A stretch of DNA of 63,422 nt from contig JAHLLS010000030.1 in NCBI GenBank assembly GCA_020444045.1, forward strand, positions 1 through 63,422, in the 5' to 3' direction. Shown here in pieces: positions 18,766 through 27,084 of this stretch. This DNA comes from Deltaproteobacteria bacterium (lineage in GTDB: Bacteria > Desulfobacterota > Desulfobacteria > Desulfobacterales > UBA5852). A program made the position numbers and the translations under genes. Below the pieces are notes generated by a model. The model did not search any database and had not been told where the DNA came from. It was given only the letters and a program-made list of their open reading frames with translations. Each line of letters opens with the position of its first letter. The first letter of the stretch is position 1.

Positions 18766-19847
18766 TGGCGACGCCTTGCATGGACACTCCCATCGCCCTT
18801 TCCGAAAGGCACAATCACATGCGCATGCTTGCCCGACCTGAGCATCAATACATTCAACGTCATACCGGCCGCGTGGTCACCGAACGCCTGCTTTCCGACC
18901 GGATCATCCACCTGCTCTATGCCCATGCCCGGGAAAATGCGCCACGGATGTTCGACATGCTGACCTCCCGCCGCGCCAACGACGGGTATGCCCTCTGGCA
19001 ATACGACTTTCCGACACGCCGCTCACCGGCCGCGGTTACACGACTAATCCGGCAACTCGGCATCGGCCTGGAAGAGTGTCTGGCGCCGGAGGCCTTGACG
19101 TCGCCGCGCCGTTTGTTCGAGCGGCAGATTCGATTCTGGCAGCACCGCCCCATGGCGAGCGACGAGGGCCACATCGTGTCACCCGCCGACGCCCGCATGC
19201 TGGTGGGTGCGTTTGCCAGCCAGTCCCAACTTTTTCTGAAGGAGAAGTTTTTCGATTATCAGGACCTGCTGGGTGCGGATAAACCGCAATGGCTGAATGC
19301 TTTCCGGGGGGGACTGTTTGCCATTTTTCGTCTGACGCCGGAGAAATACCACTACAACCATCTCCCCGTATCCGGTCATGTCCGCGACATCTACGAAATC
19401 CAGGGGGCCTACCATTCCTGCAACCCGGGCGCCGTCGTCCGCATGGTAACCCCTTACTCCAAGAACCGGCGGGTCGTCACCATTATCGACACCGATGTCC
19501 CCAAGGGCAGCCATATCGGCCTGATGGCCATGATCGAGGTCGTGGCGCTGATGATCGGCGACATCGTGCAATGCTACAGCGCGCATCATTACGACACCCC
19601 GCGCCGGGTTGCGCCGGGCATGTTTCTCAAACGCGGACAGCCGAAAAGTCTCTACCGTCCGGGCAGTTCGGTCGACGTCCTTCTTTTCCAGAAGAACCGC
19701 GTGCGATTCTGTGACGACATTCTGGCCAATCAGCACCATCTTGCGGCCCACAGCCGCTTTTCTTCCGGCTTCGGACGCCAGTTGGTCGAAACCGATGTCC
19801 GGGTACGTGAAACCATCGCCATGAAAGGAACCCATGATGGCGGATGA
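18765..19847 (+). CDS. Phosphatidylserine decarboxylase homologue (pyruvoyl enzyme)
   Basis: A 360-residue PSD-family protein. An N-terminal extension of about 125 residues precedes the PSD core: HIVSPADAR (catalytic Asp), DYQDLLG, then FAIFRLTPEKYHYNHLPVSG (catalytic His), RRVVTIIDTD, and finally RPGSSVDVLLF, where Gly-Ser marks the self-cleavage and pyruvoyl site (LGST in the classical enzyme). The Asp-His-Ser set is intact, so self-processing into two chains is expected. The substrate may be phosphatidylserine or another serine-containing molecule. It is fused by overlap to the genes on both sides. I do not name it psd because the extension, the PGSS site and the operon differ from the usual enzyme. 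Confidence 0.8.
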   Translation: MATPCMDTPIALSERHNHMRMLARPEHQYIQRHTGRVVTERLLSDRIIHLLYAHARENAPRMFDMLTSRRANDGYALWQYDFPTRRSPAAVTRLIRQLGIGLEECLAPEALTSPRRLFERQIRFWQHRPMASDEGHIVSPADARMLVGAFASQSQLFLKEKFFDYQDLLGADKPQWLNAFRGGLFAIFRLTPEKYHYNHLPVSGHVRDIYEIQGAYHSCNPGAVVRMVTPYSKNRRVVTIIDTDVPKGSHIGLMAMIEVVALMIGDIVQCYSAHHYDTPRRVAPGMFLKRGQPKSLYRPGSSVDVLLFQKNRVRFCDDILANQHHLAAHSRFSSGFGRQLVETDVRVRETIAMKGTHDGG

Positions 19848-20892
19848 ACTGTTTGTAGCGGTATGCAGTCTGTTTACGATGATCTTGTTTCGCTGGTCCT
19901 TTCACCACCTGCCGCAGGAGAAATGGCAGTTTCTGGCCGCTGTTCCAACCTGCAAAGGTCCTGGCAACTGCTGGCAAGGCATCAATCTGACCTATTACGG
20001 TTTTTTCAACGCCACCGCCTATACCCTGGCCTGCATGCTGGTGATTTTTCTCACCGCTGCGGCCGGCATTCCGATAGGGTATACGCTGGCACTGCTGGTG
20101 ATCATTCTGGGCGTCTGCATGCCGGGATCCCGGATCGTCGCGCGCGTGGTCGAAAAAAAACCCCATACCTTCAGTGTCGGCGGCGCGTTTTTTATCGGGA
20201 TCCTGCTGACGCCGCCCCTGTTGGTGCTGACCCAGCCCCTGGCAGTGCGCTATTTCCAAACCACCGTCGATCCTGTGGTTTTTCTATCGGCGGTCGCGAT
20301 CGCCTATTGCTGGGGCGAAGGCATCGGACGGCTGGCCTGTATCAGTTTCGGCTGTTGCTATGGCAAACCGCTGTCCGAGGTCCATCCCCTCTTGCAACGG
20401 CTTTTTCACCGTTGGCATTTCATTTTCCGCGGGCCCACCCGTAAAATCGCCTATGCCCATCATCTGGACGGTGTGCAGGTTGTGCCCGTGCAGGCTATCA
20501 CGGCCGTTCTCTACAGCCTGACCGCGCTGGTCAGCATATATGCCTTTCTCAACAATCACTTCCGCACGGCCATGCTGCTGTCCCTGATCGTCAGTCAATT
20601 GTGGCGGTTCGCCTCGGAGTTCCTGCGGGCCGATTACCGGGGCGACCGCCGCATCAGTGCTTACCAGCACATGAGTTTGCTGGCCGTTGCGGTTGCGTTG
20701 GTATTGGCCGGCATGCCTTTCGAAGCCCCATCGCTGCCGGCCGCTTCCATCATCCTGGGTTTGACGGTCCTCTGGCACCCGGCCATGCTGCTGTTTCTGC
20801 AGGTGTTGTGGGTCGCCGCCTTCATCTACACCGGCCGCAGCAACGTCACCGGAGCCAGGATCGAATTTCACGTGCACCAGCATCTCACGTGA
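19834..20892 (+). CDS. Lgt paralogue (prolipoprotein diacylglyceryl transferase-like membrane protein)
   Basis: A 352-residue polytopic membrane protein with about seven to eight helices. The Lgt signature region reads GEGIGRLACISFGCCYGKP (about residue 165), where canonical Lgt has GRIGNFINGE.YG. The C-terminal Arg/Glu motif is present as QLWRFASEFLRADYRGDRR (about 255-273). The essential Arg of GR is kept, but Asn and Glu of the classical loop are replaced by Cys residues. It starts inside the PSD-like gene (11-14 base overlap) after GAAAGGA. It may move a diacylglyceryl group from phosphatidylglycerol to an acceptor other than lipoprotein; that is inference. Confidence 0.75.
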   Translation: MMADELFVAVCSLFTMILFRWSFHHLPQEKWQFLAAVPTCKGPGNCWQGINLTYYGFFNATAYTLACMLVIFLTAAAGIPIGYTLALLVIILGVCMPGSRIVARVVEKKPHTFSVGGAFFIGILLTPPLLVLTQPLAVRYFQTTVDPVVFLSAVAIAYCWGEGIGRLACISFGCCYGKPLSEVHPLLQRLFHRWHFIFRGPTRKIAYAHHLDGVQVVPVQAITAVLYSLTALVSIYAFLNNHFRTAMLLSLIVSQLWRFASEFLRADYRGDRRISAYQHMSLLAVAVALVLAGMPFEAPSLPAASIILGLTVLWHPAMLLFLQVLWVAAFIYTGRSNVTGARIEFHVHQHLT

Positions 20893-20983
20893 AAGAAAAT
20901 GCAGGAATAATCCCTGCCGATCGCAGGAAGAGGGGTCTCGGGAGCAGGTACCAAAGCGACGATAGCACGGATAAGGCGGACCG

Positions 20984-21586
20984 CTACGGCGTGGTGGTAT
21001 CGACCCGGCGATCCTTCTTCCTCTGCAGCGCATCCCGCCGATGCGCCCGCCAGCGCATGCCGATCACCAGGCTCGCCAGCAGCGCCACGCCCAACAGCCC
21101 ATTTTTCTGGATCGATTGCCCTTCGAGGATCAGCCGCTGAAAAATTTCGCCGAAAAAATAACCGCCGGTGCCGATGACCGTGGCCCATGCCATGGCACTG
21201 GCGGCACTGAGCAGGGTAAACGTACCCACACGACATCGCCCGGCCCCAAGCAGAAAAGGGATCACCGCGCGCATGCCGTAGATGAAACGGTAGAGCAGAA
21301 CGACAATGCCGTGCCGGAGGTTTAGCCAGCGTCCGGCCCGATCGAGTTTATGCTGCCAGGCCGCCCGGTGTCTGAAAAGACAGGCGCCTTTGAGGCGCCC
21401 CAACTGGAAAAAAAACTGATCGCCGGCAAAGGCGCCGGCGGCCGAAGCCAACAGGACCCATTTAAATTCCAGCAGTCCCTGCTGGACAAGAACGGCCGCG
21501 ATCAGCAAGACCGTTTCGCCCTCGAGCAAGGCGCCGATGAAAATGGCCGTATAGCCGTATTGGGCGATAAGGGATTCCACGGTCAT
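20984..21586 (-). CDS. DedA/SNARE-associated family membrane protein
   Basis: A 200-residue DedA-family protein. Features: the N-terminal re-entrant part with GALLEGETVLLIAA, the AGDQFFFQLGR segment, and the hallmark RFIYGMRAVIPFLLGAGR near the middle, followed by three hydrophobic helices and a basic tail. DedA proteins are implicated in lipid (undecaprenyl phosphate, phosphatidylethanolamine) flipping and in proton-dependent membrane homeostasis. It is the last gene of a minus-strand run and converges with the Lgt-like gene. Its place fits the lipid theme of the region. Confidence 0.88.
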   Translation of the reverse strand: MTVESLIAQYGYTAIFIGALLEGETVLLIAAVLVQQGLLEFKWVLLASAAGAFAGDQFFFQLGRLKGACLFRHRAAWQHKLDRAGRWLNLRHGIVVLLYRFIYGMRAVIPFLLGAGRCRVGTFTLLSAASAMAWATVIGTGGYFFGEIFQRLILEGQSIQKNGLLGVALLASLVIGMRWRAHRRDALQRKKDRRVDTTTP

Positions 21587-21629
21587 CGCTTGGTGCGATG
21601 GATCGCGTCAGGCGACATTGCCGTCCACT

Positions 21630-21839
21630 TCAAAAAAAATGACCGCGGAGCAAATCGAGGGTGGGAAAAACGTGCTCCGCTTGCTGGCGTGTTATTTCCG
21701 TTGCGCTCAGACGCAGCGCCATCATCGTTTCGGCATGGTCAAAGCGCTCAATCCGCTCCGGATTGACCCGAAACACCTCATGCGTATCGGGATGAAAAAT
21801 ATAAATTTCGTCGTTCAACAGCAAGTACTTTTCCGTCAT
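21630..21839 (-). CDS. Small 69-residue protein, function unknown
   Basis: A short protein MTEKYLLLNDEIYIFHPDTH... with a small beta-hairpin-like N-terminus and an amphipathic helical C-terminus. AAAGGA lies 8 bases before ATG. It follows the small zinc-ribbon gene by 13 bases and precedes dedA by 43, so all three probably share a transcript. No family is recognised; the real start is at 21839, since the longer frame reads through the neighbouring gene. Confidence 0.6.
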   Translation of the reverse strand: MTEKYLLLNDEIYIFHPDTHEVFRVNPERIERFDHAETMMALRLSATEITRQQAEHVFPTLDLLRGHFF

Positions 21840-21852
21840 TGAAATTTTCCTT

Positions 21853-22035
21853 TTAGGACCGTCTTGGCGGCAAATGCAAAGGATAACCGTTGTCGACCGC
21901 CATTGCAGCGCTAAACTCCAGATCACAGGCCAATCGCCGCAGATAAGCCATGCGCTTGTCGCACACGCGGCACTGGCTGTTGTTCTTATCTTTGTGCAGG
22001 CCATGGCACTGCCGACAAGGATTGAGTCGATTCAT
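21853..22035 (-). CDS. Small protein with two CxxC motifs (putative zinc ribbon)
   Basis: A 60-residue protein with PCRQCHG and QCRVCDK: two CxxC pairs 12 residues apart, typical of a small zinc knuckle. The remaining 30 residues are helical. The start is set by GAGGAGG 6 bases upstream of ATG. It lies at the head of a three-gene run ending with dedA. The upstream region carries a Pho-box-like array in the right orientation (22181-22207), which suggests phosphate control. The partner is unknown. Confidence 0.65.
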   Translation of the reverse strand: MNRLNPCRQCHGLHKDKNNSQCRVCDKRMAYLRRLACDLEFSAAMAVDNGYPLHLPPRRS

Positions 22036-22180
22036 CGCAACCTCCTCGATGCACACCCCCCGAGATGAGGTGTCGGTCTGGTTTATCGGGTAAATGTAGC
22101 GGGAGGCTTTCCCATGGTCACTCACCATGCGAGAAGGCTTCCCGTTGCTGCTTCGCTTATCGATGGGATATACCGTTTGA

Positions 22181-22207
22181 ATTAGAGCCGAATGACCATG
22201 CTGTTAG
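22181..22207 (-). promoter_or_regulatory. Pho-box-like array before the zinc-ribbon/DedA genes
   Basis: On the minus strand, units CTAAC (22207-22203), GTCAT (22196-22192) and CTAAT (22185-22181) stand exactly 11 bp apart. GTCAT is close to the classical CTGTCAT unit. A TATATC -10 candidate follows 8 bases later. The array lies about 145 bp before the 60-residue gene. Confidence 0.5.
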
Positions 22208-22247
22208 AATCAAATGATGGCGCCACCTGCCGGACCAGTGGTTGGGC

Positions 22248-23525
22248 TCAATTGCCTCGCGCATGGCGCCGCAGCCGTTCCGGCCGGGCCGGGCGGCGGC
22301 CGTCGAAAAAATCACAGGCCTGATAATATTGCAGGTCCTTCAGCCACAATTTTATGAATCCGGGATCTTTCCGCCATCGGCGCAGGCATTTAATCGGGTG
22401 CCGCGCCATATCCTGAAGCGGCCCCCCCAGTTCCGAAGGATCACGAAAACACTCCCATTCGCAGGCATAGCACGCCCTGTTGTCAGCGGCGGATATCGCC
22501 GGCCGATCTCCGAAAACGCCCAGATCTTCTTCACCGCGATATCCGCAGGGATAGGTATGCCCCGTGACGGCGTCAATAAAAAAGAAGTCCTTGCCGCCAC
22601 TGCAAGGGTATCCCCGCTCGCCATGTCGGAATTGACGTTTGAGCGCATCGAGCGCGCAGAGGGGTGTAAAAATCCTCAGACGCGCGCGATTTTCCCGTAC
22701 GGATTGACCGAGCACATCAAAAAGGTGGGCTTTTTCCCGGGAGGAAAACGACACGATGGCCGATGTCGCCGTGGCGCCATAGACGGCATTCAGCTCACCG
22801 CTGCCACCATCATCCGCGATACTCATAGGATAGCAGACATTCGCGGTCGAAAAACCCATCCCGGCCACAAATTGAAAAAACCGGGAAAGCCCTGAATGGA
22901 GACGCTCACGAAAGATGACGGCCGGGGCGCCCTTGTCACCAGGAATGCCATTCGCAAGTACGGGAATGCTTCCCGGACCATCGAGGTTGCGATTGATACC
23001 CAGGTTCGCGGAAGGGAACAGACCGTAGCGGTGAAAAATGGGCAGGGCCCGTTCAATGCCGCGGATGACCCCGGGGAACCCCCGCATTTTTTCGTGGGTG
23101 ACCGGATCCGCGGAATCGATGCTGATCCAGAAATTGCGCAGGGGAGTGGCCGCCAGGGTTTCAGCCAACCGGTGGATGCGGTCGGGAAAATCGTGCTTTT
23201 CGTGGGACCGGAAAACAAAGCCGTTGGTTCCCGTTCGGATGTAGGCGATCCCCGCGACGCCGGCATGGTTGATCAGCGCCACGAGATCCCGCAACACAAG
23301 CAGAGGCTCGCCACCCGTAAAGGAAACAGCAGCGATACCCCGTTGGGCGGCGGCATCGATCATGCGCTTGACGTCATTCAACGGCAGGCTGTGCCGCGGA
23401 AAGCGTTCGTTGATGTTCATTCCGCATTGCGGACAGGTGGCGTTGCACCGATCGGTCAATTGGATCACCAACTGACCCGGCAAACCGCCATGACGGAGAA
23501 GATGGAGTGCATGTCTTAGTGCCAT
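22248..23525 (-). CDS. Radical SAM protein
   Basis: A 425-residue radical SAM enzyme. The cluster motif CNATCPQC (CxxxCxxC) lies at about residue 29, followed by SFTGGEPLL (SAM-binding GGE) and WISIDSADPVTHEKMRG. The C-terminal region has further cysteines (CSGGKDFFF, YPCGYRGEE, ACYACEWECFRDP), which could bind auxiliary clusters as in SPASM-type enzymes. It lies 94 bases after the PHP-glycosyltransferase gene on the same strand. The substrate is not evident; in this context a lipid or sugar modification is possible. Confidence 0.85.
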   Translation of the reverse strand: MALRHALHLLRHGGLPGQLVIQLTDRCNATCPQCGMNINERFPRHSLPLNDVKRMIDAAAQRGIAAVSFTGGEPLLVLRDLVALINHAGVAGIAYIRTGTNGFVFRSHEKHDFPDRIHRLAETLAATPLRNFWISIDSADPVTHEKMRGFPGVIRGIERALPIFHRYGLFPSANLGINRNLDGPGSIPVLANGIPGDKGAPAVIFRERLHSGLSRFFQFVAGMGFSTANVCYPMSIADDGGSGELNAVYGATATSAIVSFSSREKAHLFDVLGQSVRENRARLRIFTPLCALDALKRQFRHGERGYPCSGGKDFFFIDAVTGHTYPCGYRGEEDLGVFGDRPAISAADNRACYACEWECFRDPSELGGPLQDMARHPIKCLRRWRKDPGFIKLWLKDLQYYQACDFFDGRRPARPERLRRHARGN

Positions 23526-23619
23526 AGAAGTTTTTCTTAAAGCGGGTTGCCATGGGTACTCATCGGTGGAATTAGAGACGCCATATTCGTTCGGGGAAAA
23601 TAAAATTCCAACGCAGGCA

Positions 23620-26082
23620 CTAGAAACCGGCCACCCATTGCAACCTTTCCCCGTCGGAAATAGTCTGGTAAGACTCCCAGGTCTTCAGGAAAGCCGCATC
23701 GAACGAACGCTCTTCCATGTATCGCCGGGCCGCCCGTCCCATGGCCTGCCGCTGCCGGGGATGCGACAGGATGTCGTTGAGCGCCGCCGCCAGGGCCTCC
23801 ACATCGTTGCCCGCAACGACGCGTCCGGTCTTGTCGGGGAGCATGTTTTCGCGGGGGCCGCCCTGGTCCGACACCACCACCGGCAACCCGGACGCCTGGG
23901 CTTCCAAGACCACATTGCCGAACGTATCCGTCGTACTGGGGAAGACGAAAATATCTGCCGAGGCGTAGGCTTTGGCAAGATCCTCGCCTGCCAGAGCACC
24001 GGTAAAGGTGCACGGCACATCATTTAGCTGCATCCTCATTTCGTTTAAATAGGGACCGTCGCCCACAATCACCAGATGGGCTTGCACCTGCCTGGCGCAA
24101 AGGAGGCGGAAGGCGTCCCCGAGAACTGCCAGATTCTTTTCCTTGGAGATCCGCCCGACGTACAACAGTTTGGTCGATGCGGTCACCCCGTAGGATTGCT
24201 CGAAAAAGCCGTTTCGTTTTTCCGGGGAAAACCGTTCCGTATCGATGCCACGAGGATATAGAGCGATCTTGTCCCCATTGATCCCCCGCGCGATCAGTTC
24301 CTGACGGGTATCTTCGGACGGCGCATAGATCAGGTCCATCTGGTCGTAGTACCAGACGACGAATTTCCAGGTGAGCTCCGCCATGGTGTCATCACCGGTG
24401 AGGAACCGGGCGTACTGCGGCAGCTGGGTATGGTAGGTACCGCAGATCGGCAGTTTCAGGATGCGCGCAATGGCCAGAGCAGCCAGACCAATCGGACCGG
24501 GGGTTGCGGAATGGATGCGGGTGAACCCCTGTTCGTAGCAATACCGCAGCATTTCCATCAGGGGGGGATAGAACAGCTTCTGCTCCGGGTATTCGGGCAG
24601 GTCATACGTGCCGATAGGCTGGAAGGCCTTCACCCCCGGTTGATAAATATCCGGATCTTCATTGCAGGTGATCACCTGCAGCGACTTCCCGTGCCGCAGG
24701 GCCACCTGCACCTGCTGTTGCAGGGTCAGGGCCACGCCGTTAGTGTCATAGAAAGTGTCCGTAAAATGACCGACCCGCACCGTGTCGGCGGTACCGGCAT
24801 TCGCCGGGGACGAAACGCCGAAATGGTCTCGAACAGCATGCGTAAAGTCCCGATCCTTCGAAAAAATGGAAAACGCGATGAAGTAGGGGGCCAGCAGGCC
24901 ATATAGTCCACCGGCCGATCCAAGCGTATGGAAGATATTGAAGACATTTCCACCGACCAGATGATTCATGGCATGATTGGCAAAATTGATCAGGGCCTGG
25001 TTGGAGACCTGATTCACGAAATCGAACCACCCGATTTCATCAGGGGTGTGTTTCGCTGCCCCCGACAAGGCCAGGCGCTTGAATTGTCGATCATCCTTCA
25101 ACAGGCGGGCGGTGGTATGCCGCAGCAGACCAATAAGATCATCGGGAACCGGTTCGGGCCGGGTGCGCCGATGGGCGTTAAGAAAACAATAGACCTTGTC
25201 GATCAGACGACCATCATGGCCCTTGCCGCCAAAGCCGTTGGGCCGCAGCGACCGGTCGAGAAATTTGATCAGAAGATCTTTCCCCTGGAAACGCTCCAGG
25301 TTGAATTTGCTCCGGTAGTACTGATAGGCGATACTGTAAAAATTGTGGGCCATGGTTTCCGGGAGGGAGGGCTGTCTTACGGCCCGGCTTTGCCCGTTTT
25401 CAAGGCCCGCCAGACCTTCACGCAGGCTCCCCGCACCGGGGATCTCCGTAAAGGTCCGCGCAATGTTGAGGGAACTGTGGTCATCCGATCCGCCGGTGAT
25501 ATTTTTTTTCCACGGTTCCGGAAAAGCCGGATCGATGCCATGGCGGTCGCTTAGTGCCTCGATCATATCCGGCGAGAGGGCCTTCAAGACCGCTTCGAGC
25601 CCGTCATTGGCCACATCGTTGCGGGCCCCGTTCATCTCGAAATTCTTGAAGAGCAGCAGCATTTTCTCGAAGTGCTCGATGCTCAACCGATCATTGACCC
25701 CGTAAAGGGGGTGCGCCACCACGTGCACGATCCCCTGCGCCCGCAGATAGTCCACCAGATAAAACACGTTGTCCCGGCAATGCTGGATGTCGGCATGCTG
25801 GCTCTCGGTGATGTCCAGCGCCAGCACGTGCAGCTTGCATCGATCCTCGGGGAAATAGGTGGTAATCTCTTCGCTGAGAAAGGTGCGGGGCAAATGAGCG
25901 ATTGCCAAAGCGCCCTCGATCCGGTTATGGTCCGAAATGGTCACGTGTGTCATGCCGCGTGCAAGGGCAATCCGGTAGATATCCTGCGGCTCTGTGAAGC
26001 TTTCCGGGCAACCGATTTTTTTCAATACCCAGGCCGAAGGCCGCTTGGAGTATTTGGAATGAACATGAAGGTCAACACGCAT
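23620..26082 (-). CDS. PHP-domain/GT4 glycosyltransferase fusion
   Basis: An 820-residue two-domain protein. Residues 1 to about 240 form a PHP phosphoesterase-type domain: DLHVHSKYS, TISDHNR, and later HVVAHPLYG with NFEMNGARN. A linker of about 190 residues follows. From about residue 430 comes a GT4 glycosyltransferase: HFTDTFYDTNGVA, GTYHTQLPQY, LYVGRISKEKN, and the nucleotide-sugar motif TDTFGNVVLEAQASGLPVV. The GT half resembles mannosyl- and glycolipid-forming enzymes. Both halves look catalytically complete. A Pho-box-like array about 90 bp upstream suggests phosphate control. The idea that it removes a phosphate group and adds a sugar to a lipid is inference. Confidence 0.88.
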   Translation of the reverse strand: MRVDLHVHSKYSKRPSAWVLKKIGCPESFTEPQDIYRIALARGMTHVTISDHNRIEGALAIAHLPRTFLSEEITTYFPEDRCKLHVLALDITESQHADIQHCRDNVFYLVDYLRAQGIVHVVAHPLYGVNDRLSIEHFEKMLLLFKNFEMNGARNDVANDGLEAVLKALSPDMIEALSDRHGIDPAFPEPWKKNITGGSDDHSSLNIARTFTEIPGAGSLREGLAGLENGQSRAVRQPSLPETMAHNFYSIAYQYYRSKFNLERFQGKDLLIKFLDRSLRPNGFGGKGHDGRLIDKVYCFLNAHRRTRPEPVPDDLIGLLRHTTARLLKDDRQFKRLALSGAAKHTPDEIGWFDFVNQVSNQALINFANHAMNHLVGGNVFNIFHTLGSAGGLYGLLAPYFIAFSIFSKDRDFTHAVRDHFGVSSPANAGTADTVRVGHFTDTFYDTNGVALTLQQQVQVALRHGKSLQVITCNEDPDIYQPGVKAFQPIGTYDLPEYPEQKLFYPPLMEMLRYCYEQGFTRIHSATPGPIGLAALAIARILKLPICGTYHTQLPQYARFLTGDDTMAELTWKFVVWYYDQMDLIYAPSEDTRQELIARGINGDKIALYPRGIDTERFSPEKRNGFFEQSYGVTASTKLLYVGRISKEKNLAVLGDAFRLLCARQVQAHLVIVGDGPYLNEMRMQLNDVPCTFTGALAGEDLAKAYASADIFVFPSTTDTFGNVVLEAQASGLPVVVSDQGGPRENMLPDKTGRVVAGNDVEALAAALNDILSHPRQRQAMGRAARRYMEERSFDAAFLKTWESYQTISDGERLQWVAGF

Positions 26083-26167
26083 CGGAGATTCCTTTTTGTA
26101 ATATCAGGAGTAGAGGTCCTTCTTCTTTCCATCAATTGGCCTTGAACTATTCCGCTGTTAAGGCCAA

Positions 26168-26194
26168 ATGAGCCTCTGTTTAGAAATTCATTAG
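26168..26194 (-). promoter_or_regulatory. Pho-box-like array before the PHP-GT4 gene
   Basis: On the minus strand, CTAAT (26194-26190), CTAAA (26183-26179) and CTCAT (26172-26168) are exactly 11 bp apart. The last unit is degenerate and the -10 is unclear. It points toward the PHP-GT4 start 86 bp downstream. Confidence 0.45.
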
Positions 26195-26277
26195 AAATGG
26201 AAAAACCGTCCCATTGCGCGTGCCTGCCCTCGGACGAAGAATAAAAAAAATATAAAAATCAACTCATTATCTAAACC

Positions 26278-26304
26278 CTAACGCATTTCTAACGTTCGCC
26301 TAAC
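26278..26304 (+). promoter_or_regulatory. Pho-box array before phoU
   Basis: Three perfect CTAAC units begin at 26278, 26289 and 26300, 11 bp apart. TATATA (26316-26321) follows after 11 bases as a -10 candidate, with the Pho array replacing a -35. The phoU start codon is 123 bp beyond the array. Confidence 0.8.
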
Positions 26305-26427
26305 AATACGTGCTTTATATAGACGATCATCGTAAATGACCGCCACGCCCCAAACCGCAACAGCAACACCTTGCGGTGGGTGAAGCACCGCGGCTTATCC
26401 GCTGGAAAACAACGAAAAGGGACGCCC

Positions 26428-27084
26428 ATGGCCAGACATTTTCATAAAGAACTCGAAAAAATCAAAAAAATGATCCTGTCGCTCGGCGCGATGGTCGAAG
26501 AGCGTGTGCGGCGGATTGCCACCGCCATCACCGAACGTGATGCCGGCCTGGCGGAGGAACTCATCCGCACAGATTTTGAAATCGATGAAATGGAAGTGGA
26601 AATCGAGGAGGAATGCCTCAAAGTAATGGCGCTGCACCAGCCGGTCGCCATCGATTTGCGCTTTCTGGTCGCCGTCATCAAAATCAATAATGACCTGGAG
26701 CGTATTGCCGACGAAACGGTCAATATCGCCCAGCGCATCAAAACCATGACCAAAGACAGACCGGCCAGCATTATGTTCGACTACGACCCCATGAGCGCGG
26801 AAGTTGAAAATATGCTGAAACTGAGCCTGGATGCCCTTGTCAACATGGACGTGGACACGGCCTTTAAAGTCGTGACGCTGGATGACGGCGTCGACGCCAT
26901 CCACCGCCAGGTTTACCAGCTCATCCGCGATGAAATGGCCCATCATCCGGACCAGATGGCCTTTTTGATCAACTTCTATCTGATTTCACGCCATCTGGAA
27001 CGCATCGGGGATCACGCCACCAATATCGCCGAAGAAGTGATTTACCTGATCGAAGGCGAAATCGTCCGGCATGCCGATTATTAG
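26428..27084 (+). CDS. phoU: Phosphate transport regulator PhoU
   Basis: A 218-residue all-helical protein with the two PhoU repeats: FHKELEKIKKMILSLG at the start, and the metal-binding type motifs ERIADETVNIAQRI (about residues 92-105) and ERIGDHATNIAEEVIYL (about 191-207). Both E/DxxxD-type motifs are intact. The start at 26428 follows AAAAGGGA; upstream in-frame codons would add 19 residues before the first helix. It signals Pst status to PhoR. It has its own Pho-box array and stands 687 bases before pstC, an unusual gene order (phoU first). Confidence 0.92.
   Translation: MARHFHKELEKIKKMILSLGAMVEERVRRIATAITERDAGLAEELIRTDFEIDEMEVEIEEECLKVMALHQPVAIDLRFLVAVIKINNDLERIADETVNIAQRIKTMTKDRPASIMFDYDPMSAEVENMLKLSLDALVNMDVDTAFKVVTLDDGVDAIHRQVYQLIRDEMAHHPDQMAFLINFYLISRHLERIGDHATNIAEEVIYLIEGEIVRHADY

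Noticed and set aside
20893..20983. Bidirectional terminator between the Lgt-like gene and dedA
   Set aside because: CCTGC-cgat-GCAGG can pair, but the stem is short and no T-run follows on either strand.
22095..22150. Hairpin CATGGT-cactc-ACCATG upstream of the zinc-ribbon gene
   Set aside because: A six-base palindrome flanked by similar direct repeats; too short to call an operator or terminator.
23566..24027. Long open frames antisense to the PHP-GT4, phn and antiporter genes
   Set aside because: They follow the GC-rich codon pattern of the true genes on the other strand and lack ribosome binding sites or domains.
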